Positions 36,373-46,860 are shown, counted from the first letter of the stretch. The stretch is DNA of 64,000 bases from Allorhizobium ampelinum S4 (GCF_000016285.1 NC_011988.1:806001-870000), one strand, 5' to 3'. The notes: generated by a model not told the origin, from the letters alone. Translations and numbers: made by a program.

Positions 36373-37848
36373 TCACGCCCGCGCCGTTACCTTGGCTGGG
36401 GTGATCAGGTTGACCACCACCGCCACAACAATATTGGCCACGAGTGCCAGAATGCCGGTATAGACGGTGAAATGCGTGTCCCCGAAGCTCAGCGTATGCA
36501 GCGGCTTCAAGCCATTCAGCCAGACCAGCCAGGTGCCGCCGACAAAGCCGACTACCCAGCCCGCCAGCAGGCCGGGAACCCGGAACCAGTTGGAAAACAG
36601 GCCGAAGATCAACGCTGGCAAGGTCTGCAAGATCCAGACGCCACCCAAAAGCTGAAGATCCAGCGCAAACTGGGTCGGCAGGAAGACAATCACCAGCAGC
36701 GCCCCGACCTTGACCACCAGGGAGGTGATTTTTGCTACCTGCGCTTCACCTGCATGCGACACATCCGGGTTGACATAGGCCTTCCAGAAATTGCGGGTGA
36801 ATAGATTGGCGGCACCAATGCTCATCACCGCGGCTGGCACCAGAGCACCAATGGCGATGGCAGCAAAGGCAAAGCCCGCAAACCAGCTTGGAAACAGCGT
36901 CTGGAACAGCATCGGCACAATGTCATTCGGGGTGGCCGGTTTCAGGCCTGCGGCATGGCCCATATAGCCCAGCAGCGCCAAAAGCCCCAAGAGCAGCGTA
37001 TAGGCGGGCAGCAGCATGGCGTTCTTGCGGATGGTATTGGCACCGTTCGAGGCAAAAATGCCCGTCAACGTGTGCGGATACATGAAAGCCGCCAGCGCCG
37101 AACCGAAGGCCAGCGTCGCATAGGCCACATATTGATTACCACCCAGCAACAGCCCGCCGGAACCCTTGGCCTGGAAGGCCGCATCGGCACTGGCAAACAC
37201 GTTGGCATAACCGCCAAGCTTCATCGGGATCGCGGCGACGGCAACAATCACCACGATATAGATCATGATGTCCTTGACGAAAGCGATCAGCGCCGGAGCT
37301 CGCAAGCCTGCGGAATAGGTGTAGAGCGCCAGAATGATGAAGGACACCATCAGCGGCACTTCGCCATGCAGGCCAAGCGCCTTCAGCACGGCGGCCATGC
37401 CGACCAACTGAAGGGCGATATAGGGCATTGTGGCAATCACCCCTGTCAGCGCTACCACCAGCTCCAAAGCACGAGAGCCATATTGGCCATGCACCACATC
37501 GCCTGCGGTCACATAGCCATGCTCCTTGGCACGCCGCCACAAAACCGGCATGACCAGAAACACGAAGGGATAGACAATGATCGTGTAGGGTAGCGCGAAG
37601 AAGCCATAGGCACCCACCGCATAGACCAGCGCCGGAACGGCAATGACCGTATAAGCGGTATAGAAATCGCCACCCACCAGAAACCAGGTGATCCATGTGC
37701 CGAATTTGCGCCCGCCCAGACCCCATTCATCGATATGGGCCATGGTCTCCGGCTTGCGCCAGCGCGAGGCGACAAAACCCATGACGGTGACAAGCGCGAA
37801 GAAGAAGATGAAGACGGCAAGCGCCGTGGGATCGATCTCAGTCATCAT
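36373..37848 (-). CDS. mctP: monocarboxylate transporter of the sodium:solute symporter family (MctP-like)
   Basis: The 491-residue product is a polytopic SSF permease with about 13 hydrophobic spans. Typical SSF blocks are seen: GGRKFGTWITWFLVGGDFYTAYT near residue 46, YGSRALELVVALTGV, and FAAIAIGALVPAAVMSIGAANLFTRN near 350. The pattern matches rhizobial MctP, which takes up lactate, pyruvate and related monocarboxylates. A DUF3311 gene overlaps its start by 11 bases, as usual for this subgroup. The two-component MctRS regulators are not adjacent. Confidence 0.88.
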   Translation of the reverse strand: MMTEIDPTALAVFIFFFALVTVMGFVASRWRKPETMAHIDEWGLGGRKFGTWITWFLVGGDFYTAYTVIAVPALVYAVGAYGFFALPYTIIVYPFVFLVMPVLWRRAKEHGYVTAGDVVHGQYGSRALELVVALTGVIATMPYIALQLVGMAAVLKALGLHGEVPLMVSFIILALYTYSAGLRAPALIAFVKDIMIYIVVIVAVAAIPMKLGGYANVFASADAAFQAKGSGGLLLGGNQYVAYATLAFGSALAAFMYPHTLTGIFASNGANTIRKNAMLLPAYTLLLGLLALLGYMGHAAGLKPATPNDIVPMLFQTLFPSWFAGFAFAAIAIGALVPAAVMSIGAANLFTRNFWKAYVNPDVSHAGEAQVAKITSLVVKVGALLVIVFLPTQFALDLQLLGGVWILQTLPALIFGLFSNWFRVPGLLAGWVVGFVGGTWLVWLNGLKPLHTLSFGDTHFTVYTGILALVANIVVAVVVNLITPAKVTARA

Positions 37849-38035
37849 GGGGCATGCTCCTGTAGGCGATGTAAATCAGGAGCGATGTCAGGGGTACCCA
37901 CATCAACTGATACCAATAGAAAAATGGAAAACCGAACAGCGACGGCTCACGAATATTATAAAATGGAACCCATAACAGGCCAATATACGGAATAACCAGC
38001 AGCCAGCAGGCGGCTGTCCAAATACGTTTTTGCAT
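37838..38035 (-). CDS. DUF3311 small membrane protein, partner of the symporter
   Basis: The 65-residue product has two membrane spans (TAACWLLVIPYIGLLWVPF and YQLMWVPLTSLLIYIAY) and the family's PFYN and FPFFYWYQL sequence. DUF3311 proteins precede SSF carboxylate symporters and are thought to be their small subunit. The 3' end overlaps mctP by 11 bases, so translation is coupled. Confidence 0.9.
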   Translation of the reverse strand: MQKRIWTAACWLLVIPYIGLLWVPFYNIREPSLFGFPFFYWYQLMWVPLTSLLIYIAYRSMPHDD

Positions 38036-38167
38036 GAAATCCTCTCCCGCAAAAGCAGAGGCGCAACCGCATTGCGCGCCTCAACGCCTTGCCAATCATT
38101 TCCGATTCGCAGCCGGGCTGCAACCTGAAACAGAAAGCCTTGCGGTCGAAAGACAGGGAGCGGTCCG

Positions 38168-38428
38168 TCAGGCGGCTGGAGCGCGGATGTGGTCGCTGGT
38201 GAAGCGCCCCAGTTCCACAGTCACCGAGGCGGGCGCACGGCAAATCTCGTTCATGTGGTGATCGCATTCGCTGGCGGCAAAGCGCAAGGCGGCGTCCTCC
38301 GTTGCAAAGAGACCTCCAACCTGGCCCGCCCTATCATGCACGACCCACCAGCCATGATGATCCCGTCCGATGGTAAAGCGCGGCCCAGTCTTTTTGAAGG
38401 GTGAAATATTATCCGACATAGTGCCCAT
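38168..38428 (-). CDS. conserved rhizobial hypothetical protein
   Basis: The 86-residue product starts at MGTMSDNISPFKK, where GGAG lies nine bases upstream. It is a small soluble protein with GPRFTIGRDHHGWWVVHDRA, a block resembling a DUF2188-like beta-strand unit, then FATEDAALRFAASECDHH. The WWVV and A-x-R-x-A-x-x-E pattern suggests a single small alpha-beta fold. The role is unknown. It lies upstream of the symporter pair on the same strand. Confidence 0.7.
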   Translation of the reverse strand: MGTMSDNISPFKKTGPRFTIGRDHHGWWVVHDRAGQVGGLFATEDAALRFAASECDHHMNEICRAPASVTVELGRFTSDHIRAPAA

Positions 38429-38454
38429 GGTGAGCATCTCCTTTGACTGAAGAG

Positions 38455-38545
38455 ATTATACAAGGAGTCATTGAAAATGACTCTTTGTATTCCTTTTGAA
38501 AATATCTCAAGCCTCTGACGCATTTGAGATATTTTCAATTTTTCA
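38455..38545. repeat. GAGATATT hairpin repeat, copy 2
   Basis: GAGTCATT-gaa-AATGACTC (38465-38483) is followed by perfect 15-base arms TTGAAAATATCTCAA (38496-38510) and TTGAGATATTTTCAA (38524-38538). The copy at 46781-46860 matches both parts in the same order. Confidence 0.8.
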
Positions 38546-38580
38546 AGTCGAGGATGCGTCTGCATCTTCGAAGCTTGATA

Positions 38581-39498
38581 TTAAGAGGCCTTGGCAGATG
38601 TTTTTACAGAATGATTGCCAAGGAGGGTGATGGCGGTGCGTATCAGCGCCTGCGCCTCGTCGCCAACAGGCGTCAAGGGCAAACGCAATTCCGGGGTCAA
38701 GCACCGGATGAGACTGAGCGCTTGTTTGGCGGCCGCGACCGGATGTTCCAGATCAAGTGCCGCAAAGAGCGGCAACAGCCTTTCCTGAAGCACGCATGCC
38801 GCCGCGATATTTCCGTAGCGAAAGGCATTGTGCATGGAGGCGATCTGGCGCGGTGCGATATTGGCGGACAACGAAAAGCCGCCATGCCCACCGGCTAGCG
38901 TGAAGGCAAGTGCGCTGCGATCATGGCCCGAATACCAATGTATACGGGCGCGGCAGGCGGCGGACACCTGCGCCAGACGGGTAACATCGCCGGTGCAATC
39001 CACCAGCCCGACAACCGAGGGTACGCATGCCACGGCTTCCGCCAGATCCGGTGTAATATTGACAGCGCTTCGTGCCGGGCAATTGACGATGACCAGCGGA
39101 AGGTCAACCGCCTCAGCCACGGTTTTGATATGGGCAAGCAAGCCCTTCTGTGACGGCTTGCTATAAAACGGGGCAACCAGAAGAGCCGCATCTGCCCCAA
39201 GCGCCTTTGCATGCAACGTCAACTCCAGGCTGCTGCGCGTACAATTGGTGCCCGTGCCAACAAGAACCGGAACAGCGCCTTTTGCTGCGGCGACAGCGGT
39301 TCGGATGACGGCAACGCGCTCGTCATGCGTCAAGCTGTAGGCTTCGCTATTTTCCCCGCAGACCACCAAGCCGGTCATTCCGGACTGGATCTGATATTCG
39401 ATCAGGCCGGCAAGGCCCGCGTGATCGACCTCGCCATTGCTAAACGGGGTAATGAGATCTGCATAAGCGCCATCGGGCAGAAGGCGAGGCATGAACAT
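38581..39498 (-). CDS. DapA/NAL-superfamily protein lacking the catalytic Lys and Tyr
   Basis: The 305-residue product is a full-length TIM-barrel of the dihydrodipicolinate synthase/N-acetylneuraminate lyase family. GGAG lies six bases before the chosen ATG at 39498. Aligned by eye to E. coli DapA, the barrel blocks match (APFYSKPSQKGLLAHIKTVA, and GGHGGFSLSANIAPRQ). The Schiff-base site reads VGLVDCTGD where DapA has IGIKEATGN, so Lys161 is Val. LYNVPSR is VNCPARS, so Tyr133 is Val. The GTTGES loop is GENSEA. Arg138 is kept. Aldolase or DHDPS activity is therefore unlikely. A small unknown gene lies just upstream in the same operon. Confidence 0.88.
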   Translation of the reverse strand: MFMPRLLPDGAYADLITPFSNGEVDHAGLAGLIEYQIQSGMTGLVVCGENSEAYSLTHDERVAVIRTAVAAAKGAVPVLVGTGTNCTRSSLELTLHAKALGADAALLVAPFYSKPSQKGLLAHIKTVAEAVDLPLVIVNCPARSAVNITPDLAEAVACVPSVVGLVDCTGDVTRLAQVSAACRARIHWYSGHDRSALAFTLAGGHGGFSLSANIAPRQIASMHNAFRYGNIAAACVLQERLLPLFAALDLEHPVAAAKQALSLIRCLTPELRLPLTPVGDEAQALIRTAITLLGNHSVKTSAKAS

Positions 39499-39514
39499 GA
39501 ACGGCTCCAAAGGT

Positions 39515-39925
39515 TCAAGCAGACGCGCGGGACCGCGCCACGACGATCAGCACCGACAGAATGGCCGCCGCCCGGTCACAATGCGTTGCGGACAGCATTT
39601 GATCAGGCTCTCCCTCTCTGAGAACAGCGATACGGCATGACCAGCGTCCTAAGGCACATTGCAGATTGCGAATTTCAATTTCGGGATTGGCATTGGCTGC
39701 CAGCATCAACACGGCATCAAATATCGCGCCGGCGGCTGTCAGCGCGCAGAGCCTGGAATAAAGGCGAGGATTGCTGCGGCACGCCGCAAGCATCGGAATC
39801 GCGCGCACCGCATCCCATATGTGGTTTTCACGCAAATGGGATGCATCGGATACACGCTGCGACAACACGTCCAGCGGATCGGTGATTTTGTGGCAATAGC
39901 TTTCGGCCACGTCCTTGGCAGGCAT
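39515..39925 (-). CDS. hypothetical protein, co-transcribed with the DapA-like gene
   Basis: The 136-residue product begins MPAKDVAESYCHKITD, with GGAAAG upstream. It is mainly helical: HIWDAVRAIPMLAACRSNPRLYSRL, then AAGAIFDAVLMLAA. Four Cys are present (residues about 11, 49, 61 and 89), and it ends in a hydrophobic AAAILSVLIVV span plus ARSRASA. It stops 16 bp before the DapA-like start, so the two are probably translated together. The family is not recognised. Confidence 0.55.
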   Translation of the reverse strand: MPAKDVAESYCHKITDPLDVLSQRVSDASHLRENHIWDAVRAIPMLAACRSNPRLYSRLCALTAAGAIFDAVLMLAANANPEIEIRNLQCALGRWSCRIAVLREGEPDQMLSATHCDRAAAILSVLIVVARSRASA

Positions 39926-39981
39926 CGTCTTGACTTTCCACTGCGGGGGAATTGCGGCGCATCATTTCCAGCGCGCTATGA

Positions 39982-40173
39982 TCAGGCGATCAGCGCCACG
40001 GACAGCATGAGCATGCTGAACAACCCGAAGGCCCAGACGATGCGGTTTATCCGTGCGCGGTTTTTGCGATCATGCCGGACTCTACGGGAGACGCGGGCTC
40101 GGGGCATGCAATAGGCACCCGGCTCGATCGAGGACACACTGAAAAAACAAGGGTCATTGACGATCATGTTCAT
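39982..40173 (-). CDS. small basic protein with C-terminal membrane anchor
   Basis: The 63-residue product begins MNMIVNDPCFF; a GTG six codons earlier is also open. The middle is strongly basic (RARVSRRVRHDRKNRARINR) and the C-terminus is one hydrophobic span (WAFGLFSMLMLSVALIA). This tail-anchored pattern is plausible for a real small membrane protein, but the ribosome site is weak and no family is known. Confidence 0.4.
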   Translation of the reverse strand: MNMIVNDPCFFSVSSIEPGAYCMPRARVSRRVRHDRKNRARINRIVWAFGLFSMLMLSVALIA

Positions 40174-40285
40174 GCACTCTGTTGGTGACACGAACGATAT
40201 AGGCGCGCCGATATAAGTTCTCGATTGGGAATCTGGTCGCGCTGTATAAATAATTCATAAAGACAGACCGGCTCGTCAGCCGACG

Positions 40286-41266
40286 TCAAAAGGTGATTTT
40301 ACGGTCCAGTTCACCCAGAGGCTTAACGCCCGCCAGCAATGCCCTTGCCTCCTCCGCATCGATGTTGATCTGGGCGACCAGCGGATCGAGACCCTCGAAT
40401 TTCCACTCGTCACGCAGATGTCCGAAGAAGGACACGCCGCAAATTTCTCCATAAAGATCGCCAGAGAAATCGAAAACGAAGGTCTCCAGCAGCGCCGCAC
40501 CATTTTCTGTCACCGTCGGGCGATAACCGAAACTGGCGACGCCATCATGCAGCGAACCATCGGCCCGGCGCAGGCGCACGGCATAAATGCCGGGACGCAG
40601 GGTGGTTTCCGGCGAGAGCGCCATATTGGCCGTTGGGAACCCCAGGGTGCGGCCCAGTTGTTGGCCCTTGATCACCTCGGCTTCCACGGTAAAGCGATAG
40701 CCAAGCAGGCCTGCCACCTCGCTGATCGCGCCCTTGGCCAGCAGGCCCCGGATGCGGGTGGAAGAAACAACCTCGGCATTTTCATCGCGGAAGGCATCGA
40801 GAAGGGTAACGCCGAAACCGTATTGCGCGCCCATCCCCATCAGGAAGGCCGGGCCGCCTTCGCGCCCTTTGCCGAAATGAAAATCGAAGCCGGTCACCAC
40901 TTGGGCAGCCCCCAGCCAGTCCACCAGCACGGTCTTGACGAAATCCTCGGCGGAACGCTGCGAAAACTCCCGGTCGAATGGATATTCGATCACCGACTGA
41001 AACCCCATCGCCTCCAGAAGGCGGGCCTTGAGCGGCGCCGGGGTCAGGCGAAACACTGGGTCTTGCGGGGTGAACACCGCACGGGGATGCGGCTCAAAAG
41101 TCAGAACCAGTGCGGGAACGCCGCGTTGCCGCGCCAGTTCCAGCGCGCGTTCTAGCACGCTTTGGTGGCCACGATGCACGCCATCGAAATTACCGATGGC
41201 AACAACGCCGCCCTTCAGGCTGTCGGGCAGCGGGGTCTTCTTTTCATTGCGGTGAAAAACGGTCAT
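40286..41266 (-). CDS. ribF: bifunctional riboflavin kinase/FAD synthetase
   Basis: RibF phosphorylates riboflavin to FMN and adenylylates FMN to FAD. The 326-residue product has the N-terminal FAD synthetase domain (AIGNFDGVHRGHQSVL near residue 26, TFEPHPRAVF near 56, SSTRIRGLLAKG near 167). The C-terminal riboflavin kinase domain has GRTLGFPTANMAL near 203 and LLETFVFDFSGDLYG near 264. Length and order are standard. It is followed upstream by a HAD-IIA gene on the same strand, separated by 12 bp. Confidence 0.95.
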   Translation of the reverse strand: MTVFHRNEKKTPLPDSLKGGVVAIGNFDGVHRGHQSVLERALELARQRGVPALVLTFEPHPRAVFTPQDPVFRLTPAPLKARLLEAMGFQSVIEYPFDREFSQRSAEDFVKTVLVDWLGAAQVVTGFDFHFGKGREGGPAFLMGMGAQYGFGVTLLDAFRDENAEVVSSTRIRGLLAKGAISEVAGLLGYRFTVEAEVIKGQQLGRTLGFPTANMALSPETTLRPGIYAVRLRRADGSLHDGVASFGYRPTVTENGAALLETFVFDFSGDLYGEICGVSFFGHLRDEWKFEGLDPLVAQINIDAEEARALLAGVKPLGELDRKITF

Positions 41267-41278
41267 GGCACTTTCCCG

Positions 41279-42130
41279 TCAGGCCAAGCGGGGCATCCAC
41301 CACTTTGGCGTCGCGGCCTCTCGCTCCAGGTAAGCGTTCAGCATCGTCTCGTCTGTCTTGCCGTTATTGGTATATTCGGCAGCATGGATACCGCCGCTCA
41401 CATAGAGGAGGTCAAGGCCGAAGCTGAGCGCGCCCCTCACATCGGTTGGCATACCGTCGCCGATGGCGATGATGCGGCTGCGGTCAATCTCAGTGCCGCG
41501 TATTTCCTGCGCTTTCGCCAAAGCTGCTTCATAAATCGGGCTGTGCGGCTTACCGGCATAGCGGGTTTCACCGCCCATTTCAGCGTATATCGCTGCCAGA
41601 GCGCCGGCGCAGGGGACGAGCTTGTGACCACGTTCCACAATCAGGTCGGGATTGGCGACGATCATCGGAAGTCCGCGCTGGTTCAAGCCTTCAAGCATCC
41701 CGCGATAGTCTTCCGGCTGCTCCTCTTCGTCATTGAACAATCCGGTGCAAATAATGGCGTCGGCCTCGTCTGCCGGAACCAGTTCAACATCGAGCCCATG
41801 AAACAGCGACAAATCCTGGCTCTGGCCGATCAGAAAAGCGCGGCGCGGGGCCTTTTCAATCAGCTTTCGCGTCACATCACCGGAAGAAACGATAGCGTCA
41901 TAGGCCGTTTCCGGCACGCCAATTTGATCAAGCATTGTCTTGACGCGGTCAGATGGCCGTGAGGCATTGGTAATGAGCACGACGGAAACGCCATCGGCCC
42001 GGGCTTGCGACAGGGCTTGTGCCGCCGCCGGGAAGGCATCGATACCATTATGCAAAACGCCCCAGACATCCGACAGGATGACATTATAACCCTGGGTGAT
42101 TTCATTGAGCGTATCGATAGGTTTTGCCAT
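41279..42130 (-). CDS. HAD-IIA family phosphatase (TIGR01459-type)
   Basis: The 283-residue product starts at MAKPIDTLNEITQGY; earlier in-frame Met codons (42139, 42166) are possible but have no better site. Motif I is ILSDVWGVLHNG, motif II is VVLITNASRPSD, and motif IV is IIAIGDGMPTDVRGAL. The cap between motifs II and III is the IIA type, as in NagD. TIGR01459 members are alphaproteobacterial and often adjacent to ribF, as here. The substrate is unknown. Confidence 0.88.
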   Translation of the reverse strand: MAKPIDTLNEITQGYNVILSDVWGVLHNGIDAFPAAAQALSQARADGVSVVLITNASRPSDRVKTMLDQIGVPETAYDAIVSSGDVTRKLIEKAPRRAFLIGQSQDLSLFHGLDVELVPADEADAIICTGLFNDEEEQPEDYRGMLEGLNQRGLPMIVANPDLIVERGHKLVPCAGALAAIYAEMGGETRYAGKPHSPIYEAALAKAQEIRGTEIDRSRIIAIGDGMPTDVRGALSFGLDLLYVSGGIHAAEYTNNGKTDETMLNAYLEREAATPKWWMPRLA

Positions 42131-42236
42131 GGAATCCATTGCCTGCTGAAAGAACTGGCCTGACATGGCAAAGCTGCGCCGCAATTGCAAGAGATTTGCC
42201 GGAACATCAGGGTTTTCAGCTCCGTTCCGACGCTGA

Positions 42237-43586
42237 TCACACGGCGTCAAGGTTCCACAGCAATCCAGCCACAGCAGCCAGACCCAGCACAATTACCATG
42301 CTGATCTTCAACCGCATCAGCAGAAGCGCCGAGGCTGCAAACAGAAACAGCGACGGGATATCGAGCGAAGCAAGATGCGGCCACCAAAGGCCTGGAGCCC
42401 GCTCGCCCGGCCATAAGCTGCTGAACGGAATTCGATCCACTTTCACAAACAGCACATGCAACCCGAACCAGACGGCGAGATTAGCGATCACCCCGACCAC
42501 GGCAGCGGTAATGGCCGAAAGCGCTCCATCCGCCAACCTATTGCCGCGCAAACGCTCGATCAACGGCGCACCGGCGAAGATGAACACGAAGCTTGGCACA
42601 AAGGTCGCCCAGGCCGTCAGCAATGCCCCGGCCATGCCTGAGATCAACGGCATTACACTATCGGCATCACGAAACGCCGCCAGGAAACCGACGAAGGAGA
42701 GGACCAGAACTAGGGGTCCCGGTGTGGTTTCGGCCAGCGCCAGCCCATCGACCATCTCGCCGGGGCGTAGCCATTGATAATGCTCCACTGCCACCTGCGC
42801 CACATAGGCCAGCACGGCATAGGCGCCACCGAATGTGACCAGCGCCATGCGGGCGAAAAACAGGAAAATCTCGGTGAGCCTCCCGCCGTCATCAAACAGC
42901 GCCAGCACGGCCAGCGGCGCCAGCCAGAGGCCAATCCAACCCAGAAACGATAGGGCGATATGCCTCCAGTTTAGCGGTAGTTCTCCTATGGCAGGCTGTG
43001 GTTTCGAGACGGGCTGCCCAGAGGCGCGGATCAGCCCGGCCAGAGCCGCCAGCAGGACGACAACAGGAAAAGGCAAGGCCAGACAAAACAGTGCCAGAAA
43101 GGCGAAGGCGGCGACAAGCCGGTGAAAGGTCGATTTCAGCGCTCGCCCGCCGATCCGGAGCAGCGCTTGCAGGACAATCGCCAGCACCGCAGCCTTTAAC
43201 CCGAAAAACAGGCCCGCAACCCAGGCAATATCGTGATAGACCGCATAGGCCGCCGAAAGCCCGATCATCACAGCAAGACCTGGCAGCACAAACAGCAGAC
43301 CGGCAATCAGCCCGCCCCGAATACCGGCATTCAGCCAGCCGATATAGGTCGCCAGTTGCTGGGCCTCTGGCCCAGGCAGCAGCATGCAATAATTCAACGC
43401 ATGCATAAAACGCGCTTCGGAGAGCCATCGTTTTTCATCAACGACAATCCTATGCATCAAGGCGATCTGGGCAGTGGGGCCCCCGAATCCAAGAAGACCG
43501 ATAGACCAGAATGCCGCGCAGAGCGCACCAAGCGGCACAACCGGAACATGGTCTTGCCTTTTTGCCATGTCAGAGCGTTCCGTCAT
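42237..43586 (-). CDS. chrA: chromate transporter, two-domain ChrA
   Basis: ChrA exports chromate across the inner membrane. The 449-residue product has two CHR domains. The first contains GLLGFGGPTAQIALMHR, then LNYCMLLPGPEAQQLATYIGW (residues about 30-95). The second contains LVTFGGAYAVLAYVAQ and LAETTPGPLVLVLSFVGF (about 275-325). About ten spans are predicted. A longer frame to 43628 would run into the groES promoter, so I use MTERSDMAKR; MAKRQDHVP six codons later is also possible. Confidence 0.9.
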   Translation of the reverse strand: MTERSDMAKRQDHVPVVPLGALCAAFWSIGLLGFGGPTAQIALMHRIVVDEKRWLSEARFMHALNYCMLLPGPEAQQLATYIGWLNAGIRGGLIAGLLFVLPGLAVMIGLSAAYAVYHDIAWVAGLFFGLKAAVLAIVLQALLRIGGRALKSTFHRLVAAFAFLALFCLALPFPVVVLLAALAGLIRASGQPVSKPQPAIGELPLNWRHIALSFLGWIGLWLAPLAVLALFDDGGRLTEIFLFFARMALVTFGGAYAVLAYVAQVAVEHYQWLRPGEMVDGLALAETTPGPLVLVLSFVGFLAAFRDADSVMPLISGMAGALLTAWATFVPSFVFIFAGAPLIERLRGNRLADGALSAITAAVVGVIANLAVWFGLHVLFVKVDRIPFSSLWPGERAPGLWWPHLASLDIPSLFLFAASALLLMRLKISMVIVLGLAAVAGLLWNLDAV

Positions 43587-43629
43587 GCGCGCGTCGTCCC
43601 ATTCAGGCATATATTTTTTGAGCGGCATC

Positions 43630-43658
43630 CTTGACTCAGTCCGGAACCGTCCTTATCT
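43630..43658 (+). promoter_or_regulatory. sigma-32-like promoter of groESL
   Basis: CTTGACT at 43630 and CCTTATCT at 43651-43658 match the alphaproteobacterial heat-shock sigma-32 pattern (CTTG, 17-18 bases, CYTAT-T). The spacing is right and the CIRCE dyad follows 9 bp later. Confidence 0.7.
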
Positions 43659-43666
43659 CAGGCTCG

Positions 43667-43693
43667 CTAGCACTCGAACTGACTGAGTGCTAA
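43667..43693. promoter_or_regulatory. CIRCE operator (HrcA-binding)
   Basis: CTAGCACTC-N9-GAGTGCTAA matches the CIRCE consensus TTAGCACTC-N9-GAGTGCTAA at 17 of 18 arm positions. It stands just after the groES promoter, so HrcA should repress groESL here. Confidence 0.95.
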
Positions 43694-43751
43694 CAATATC
43701 CATGCGGGGCCGTTTCGGCCCGCGAATGTCATTTGATCGAGGGATTAGACA

Positions 43752-44048
43752 ATGGCAAGCACCAATTTCCGTCCGCTGCACGACCGCGTAGTTGTTAAGC
43801 GCGTTGAGTCCGAAGAAAAGACCAAGGGCGGCATTATCATTCCTGACACCGCCAAGGAAAAGCCAGCTGAAGGCGAAATCATCGCTGTTGGCCCAGGCAC
43901 ACGCGATGACAAGGGCGCTCTGGTTGCTCTGGACGTTAAAGTTGGCGACCGCGTTCTGTTCGGCAAGTGGTCTGGCACCGAAGTCAAGCTCGACGGCGTT
44001 GACCTGCTGATCATGAAGGAAGCCGACATCATGGGCGTTATCGGCTGA
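43752..44048 (+). CDS. groES: co-chaperonin GroES
   Basis: GroES caps the GroEL ring. The 98-residue product begins [17 protein letters not shown] and contains the mobile-loop region [18 protein letters not shown] and the GEIIAVGPG block. Length and sequence are standard. CIRCE and a sigma-32-like promoter lie upstream and groEL follows after 67 bp. Codon use is strongly biased to common codons, as in highly expressed genes. Confidence 0.97.
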   Translation: MASTNFRPLHDRVVVKRVESEEKTKGGIIIPDTAKEKPAEGEIIAVGPGTRDDKGALVALDVKVGDRVLFGKWSGTEVKLDGVDLLIMKEADIMGVIG

Positions 44049-44097
44049 TTGAGCCGCATTCCCCTTCTTCCTTTTAACCAATTCACCAATGGGTTAG

Positions 44098-45759
<1,662 letters not shown>

Positions 45760-45810
45760 TAAGGCGAAAGCCTTATTACTCGACATCTTGATAGAGTTCA
45801 GACTCTCTGA

Positions 45811-45836
45811 AGGGCGGCTTTAAAGCCGCCCTTTTG
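45811..45836 (+). terminator. rho-independent terminator of groESL
   Basis: AGGGCGGCTT and AAGCCGCCCT form a perfect stem with a short loop, followed by TTTTGC. Confidence 0.9.
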
Positions 45837-46345
45837 CTGTTTAAAAGGACCCTGTGCCCCGCATTTGCGCCAAAAATTTCCAGTGATTGTTGCTCAGCCT
45901 GTCATTGGATGCGCAAGCAATCCAGATACGATTTGAAGGCCTCGTCAACTGAAGCCAAGATTAGCTCTCCTGTCGTTTCGACTAGGGATACTGTCAATGT
46001 TATTGGATTTATTATTCCTCTTCGTCATTCCCATAAAATAGAAAATCCATTTCATTCAAAATAACGTTTAAATTTAACTTTTTTTTATCAATTTTCCTGA
46101 GTATATGAATTACATTCATTATTTATAACGCATCCCGCGCTGAAGATTGCGGCAATGTTTTGAATGTGCGGCATGGCTGCACGGAAAAACGCGAGCTTCA
46201 GGAGAGAAGAATAAGCGTGAGAGCCGTGAAAGTTTGACGTGGCCGTTCGTTCTTGGTTGCAAAAACGCATCCTGCTTTTGCGGCATTACTCTCGAAAAGT
46301 AGTCCAGATCGAGATTTGGATCATGCCGGTTGAACAATACGTCTG
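45837..46345. other. AT-rich intergenic region after groEL
   Basis: About 500 bp of lower G+C without a convincing gene. A - strand frame of about 40 codons near 45890-46010 gives SLVETTGELILASVDEAFKS but has no start or ribosome site, so it may be a gene remnant. Confidence 0.4.
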
Positions 46346-46762
46346 ATGGGGAATGTCTTGTTTAAAATTGCAGGATTGATGCAAACGGTAGACACCGAAG
46401 AAATTGCCGGTAACAACGGCATCGGCAGTTGGACCTTGCCTTACGGCCTTATCGAGCAATGGTCGGGCGACCTTAACAATGGCGTGGTCAAAATTGGCGC
46501 AAAAACCGCTACATTTCATGGATTGAGCAGCCAGGAATGTGGCCTTCTGACGATCACGCGCTGCTATGACTATAAGGATAGGATGTCTATTCTCGAAATA
46601 TTCGAAAAGGCAGCCAGCACAGTGTCCTCTTTTTACTATTCCACCGTAATCGTCAAAAGCCTTTCGACCAAACAACCGGTCTTTTGCATGGGAAAGTCCT
46701 GTGCGCTCGGCAGCCATAATGGCTCGATTGCTGGCGTGTTCATTTTCCCGACTGTGTCCTGA
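46346..46762 (+). CDS. hypothetical protein, possible type IV pilin-like fragment
   Basis: The 138-residue frame reads MGNVLFKIAGLMQTVDTEE, then NNGIGSWTLPYGLIEQWSG and FHGLSSQECGLL. The LP-GLI-x-x-W and GLS-x-x-C pattern resembles the globular part of PilS/type IVb pilins, but no prepilin peptide or hydrophobic N-terminal helix is present. The G+C is below that of neighbouring genes. It may be a pilin whose start is lost, or an unrelated protein. No pilus genes are near. Confidence 0.35.
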   Translation: MGNVLFKIAGLMQTVDTEEIAGNNGIGSWTLPYGLIEQWSGDLNNGVVKIGAKTATFHGLSSQECGLLTITRCYDYKDRMSILEIFEKAASTVSSFYYSTVIVKSLSTKQPVFCMGKSCALGSHNGSIAGVFIFPTVS

Positions 46763-46780
46763 AGCAGGGTTGTAATATCA

Positions 46781-46860
46781 AGGGTCATTGAAAATGGCAG
46801 TTGGTATTGCCTTTGCGAATATCTCAAGCGTCTGAAGTGTTTGAGATATCTAATTCGTTT
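46781..46860. repeat. GAGATATT hairpin repeat, copy 3
   Basis: GGTCATTGAAAATGGC is followed by ATATCTCAA (46819-46827) and TTGAGATAT (46841-46849), in the same order as at 38455-38545. This copy is more diverged. Confidence 0.75.

Noticed and set aside
38581-39498. Lysine-pathway dihydrodipicolinate synthase (dapA)
   Set aside because: The catalytic Lys and Tyr are both replaced, so the enzymatic annotation is not supported.
45880-46020. Small - strand frame reading SLVETTGELILASVDEAFKS
   Set aside because: It has no ATG or GTG start and no ribosome site, so it is at most a gene remnant.
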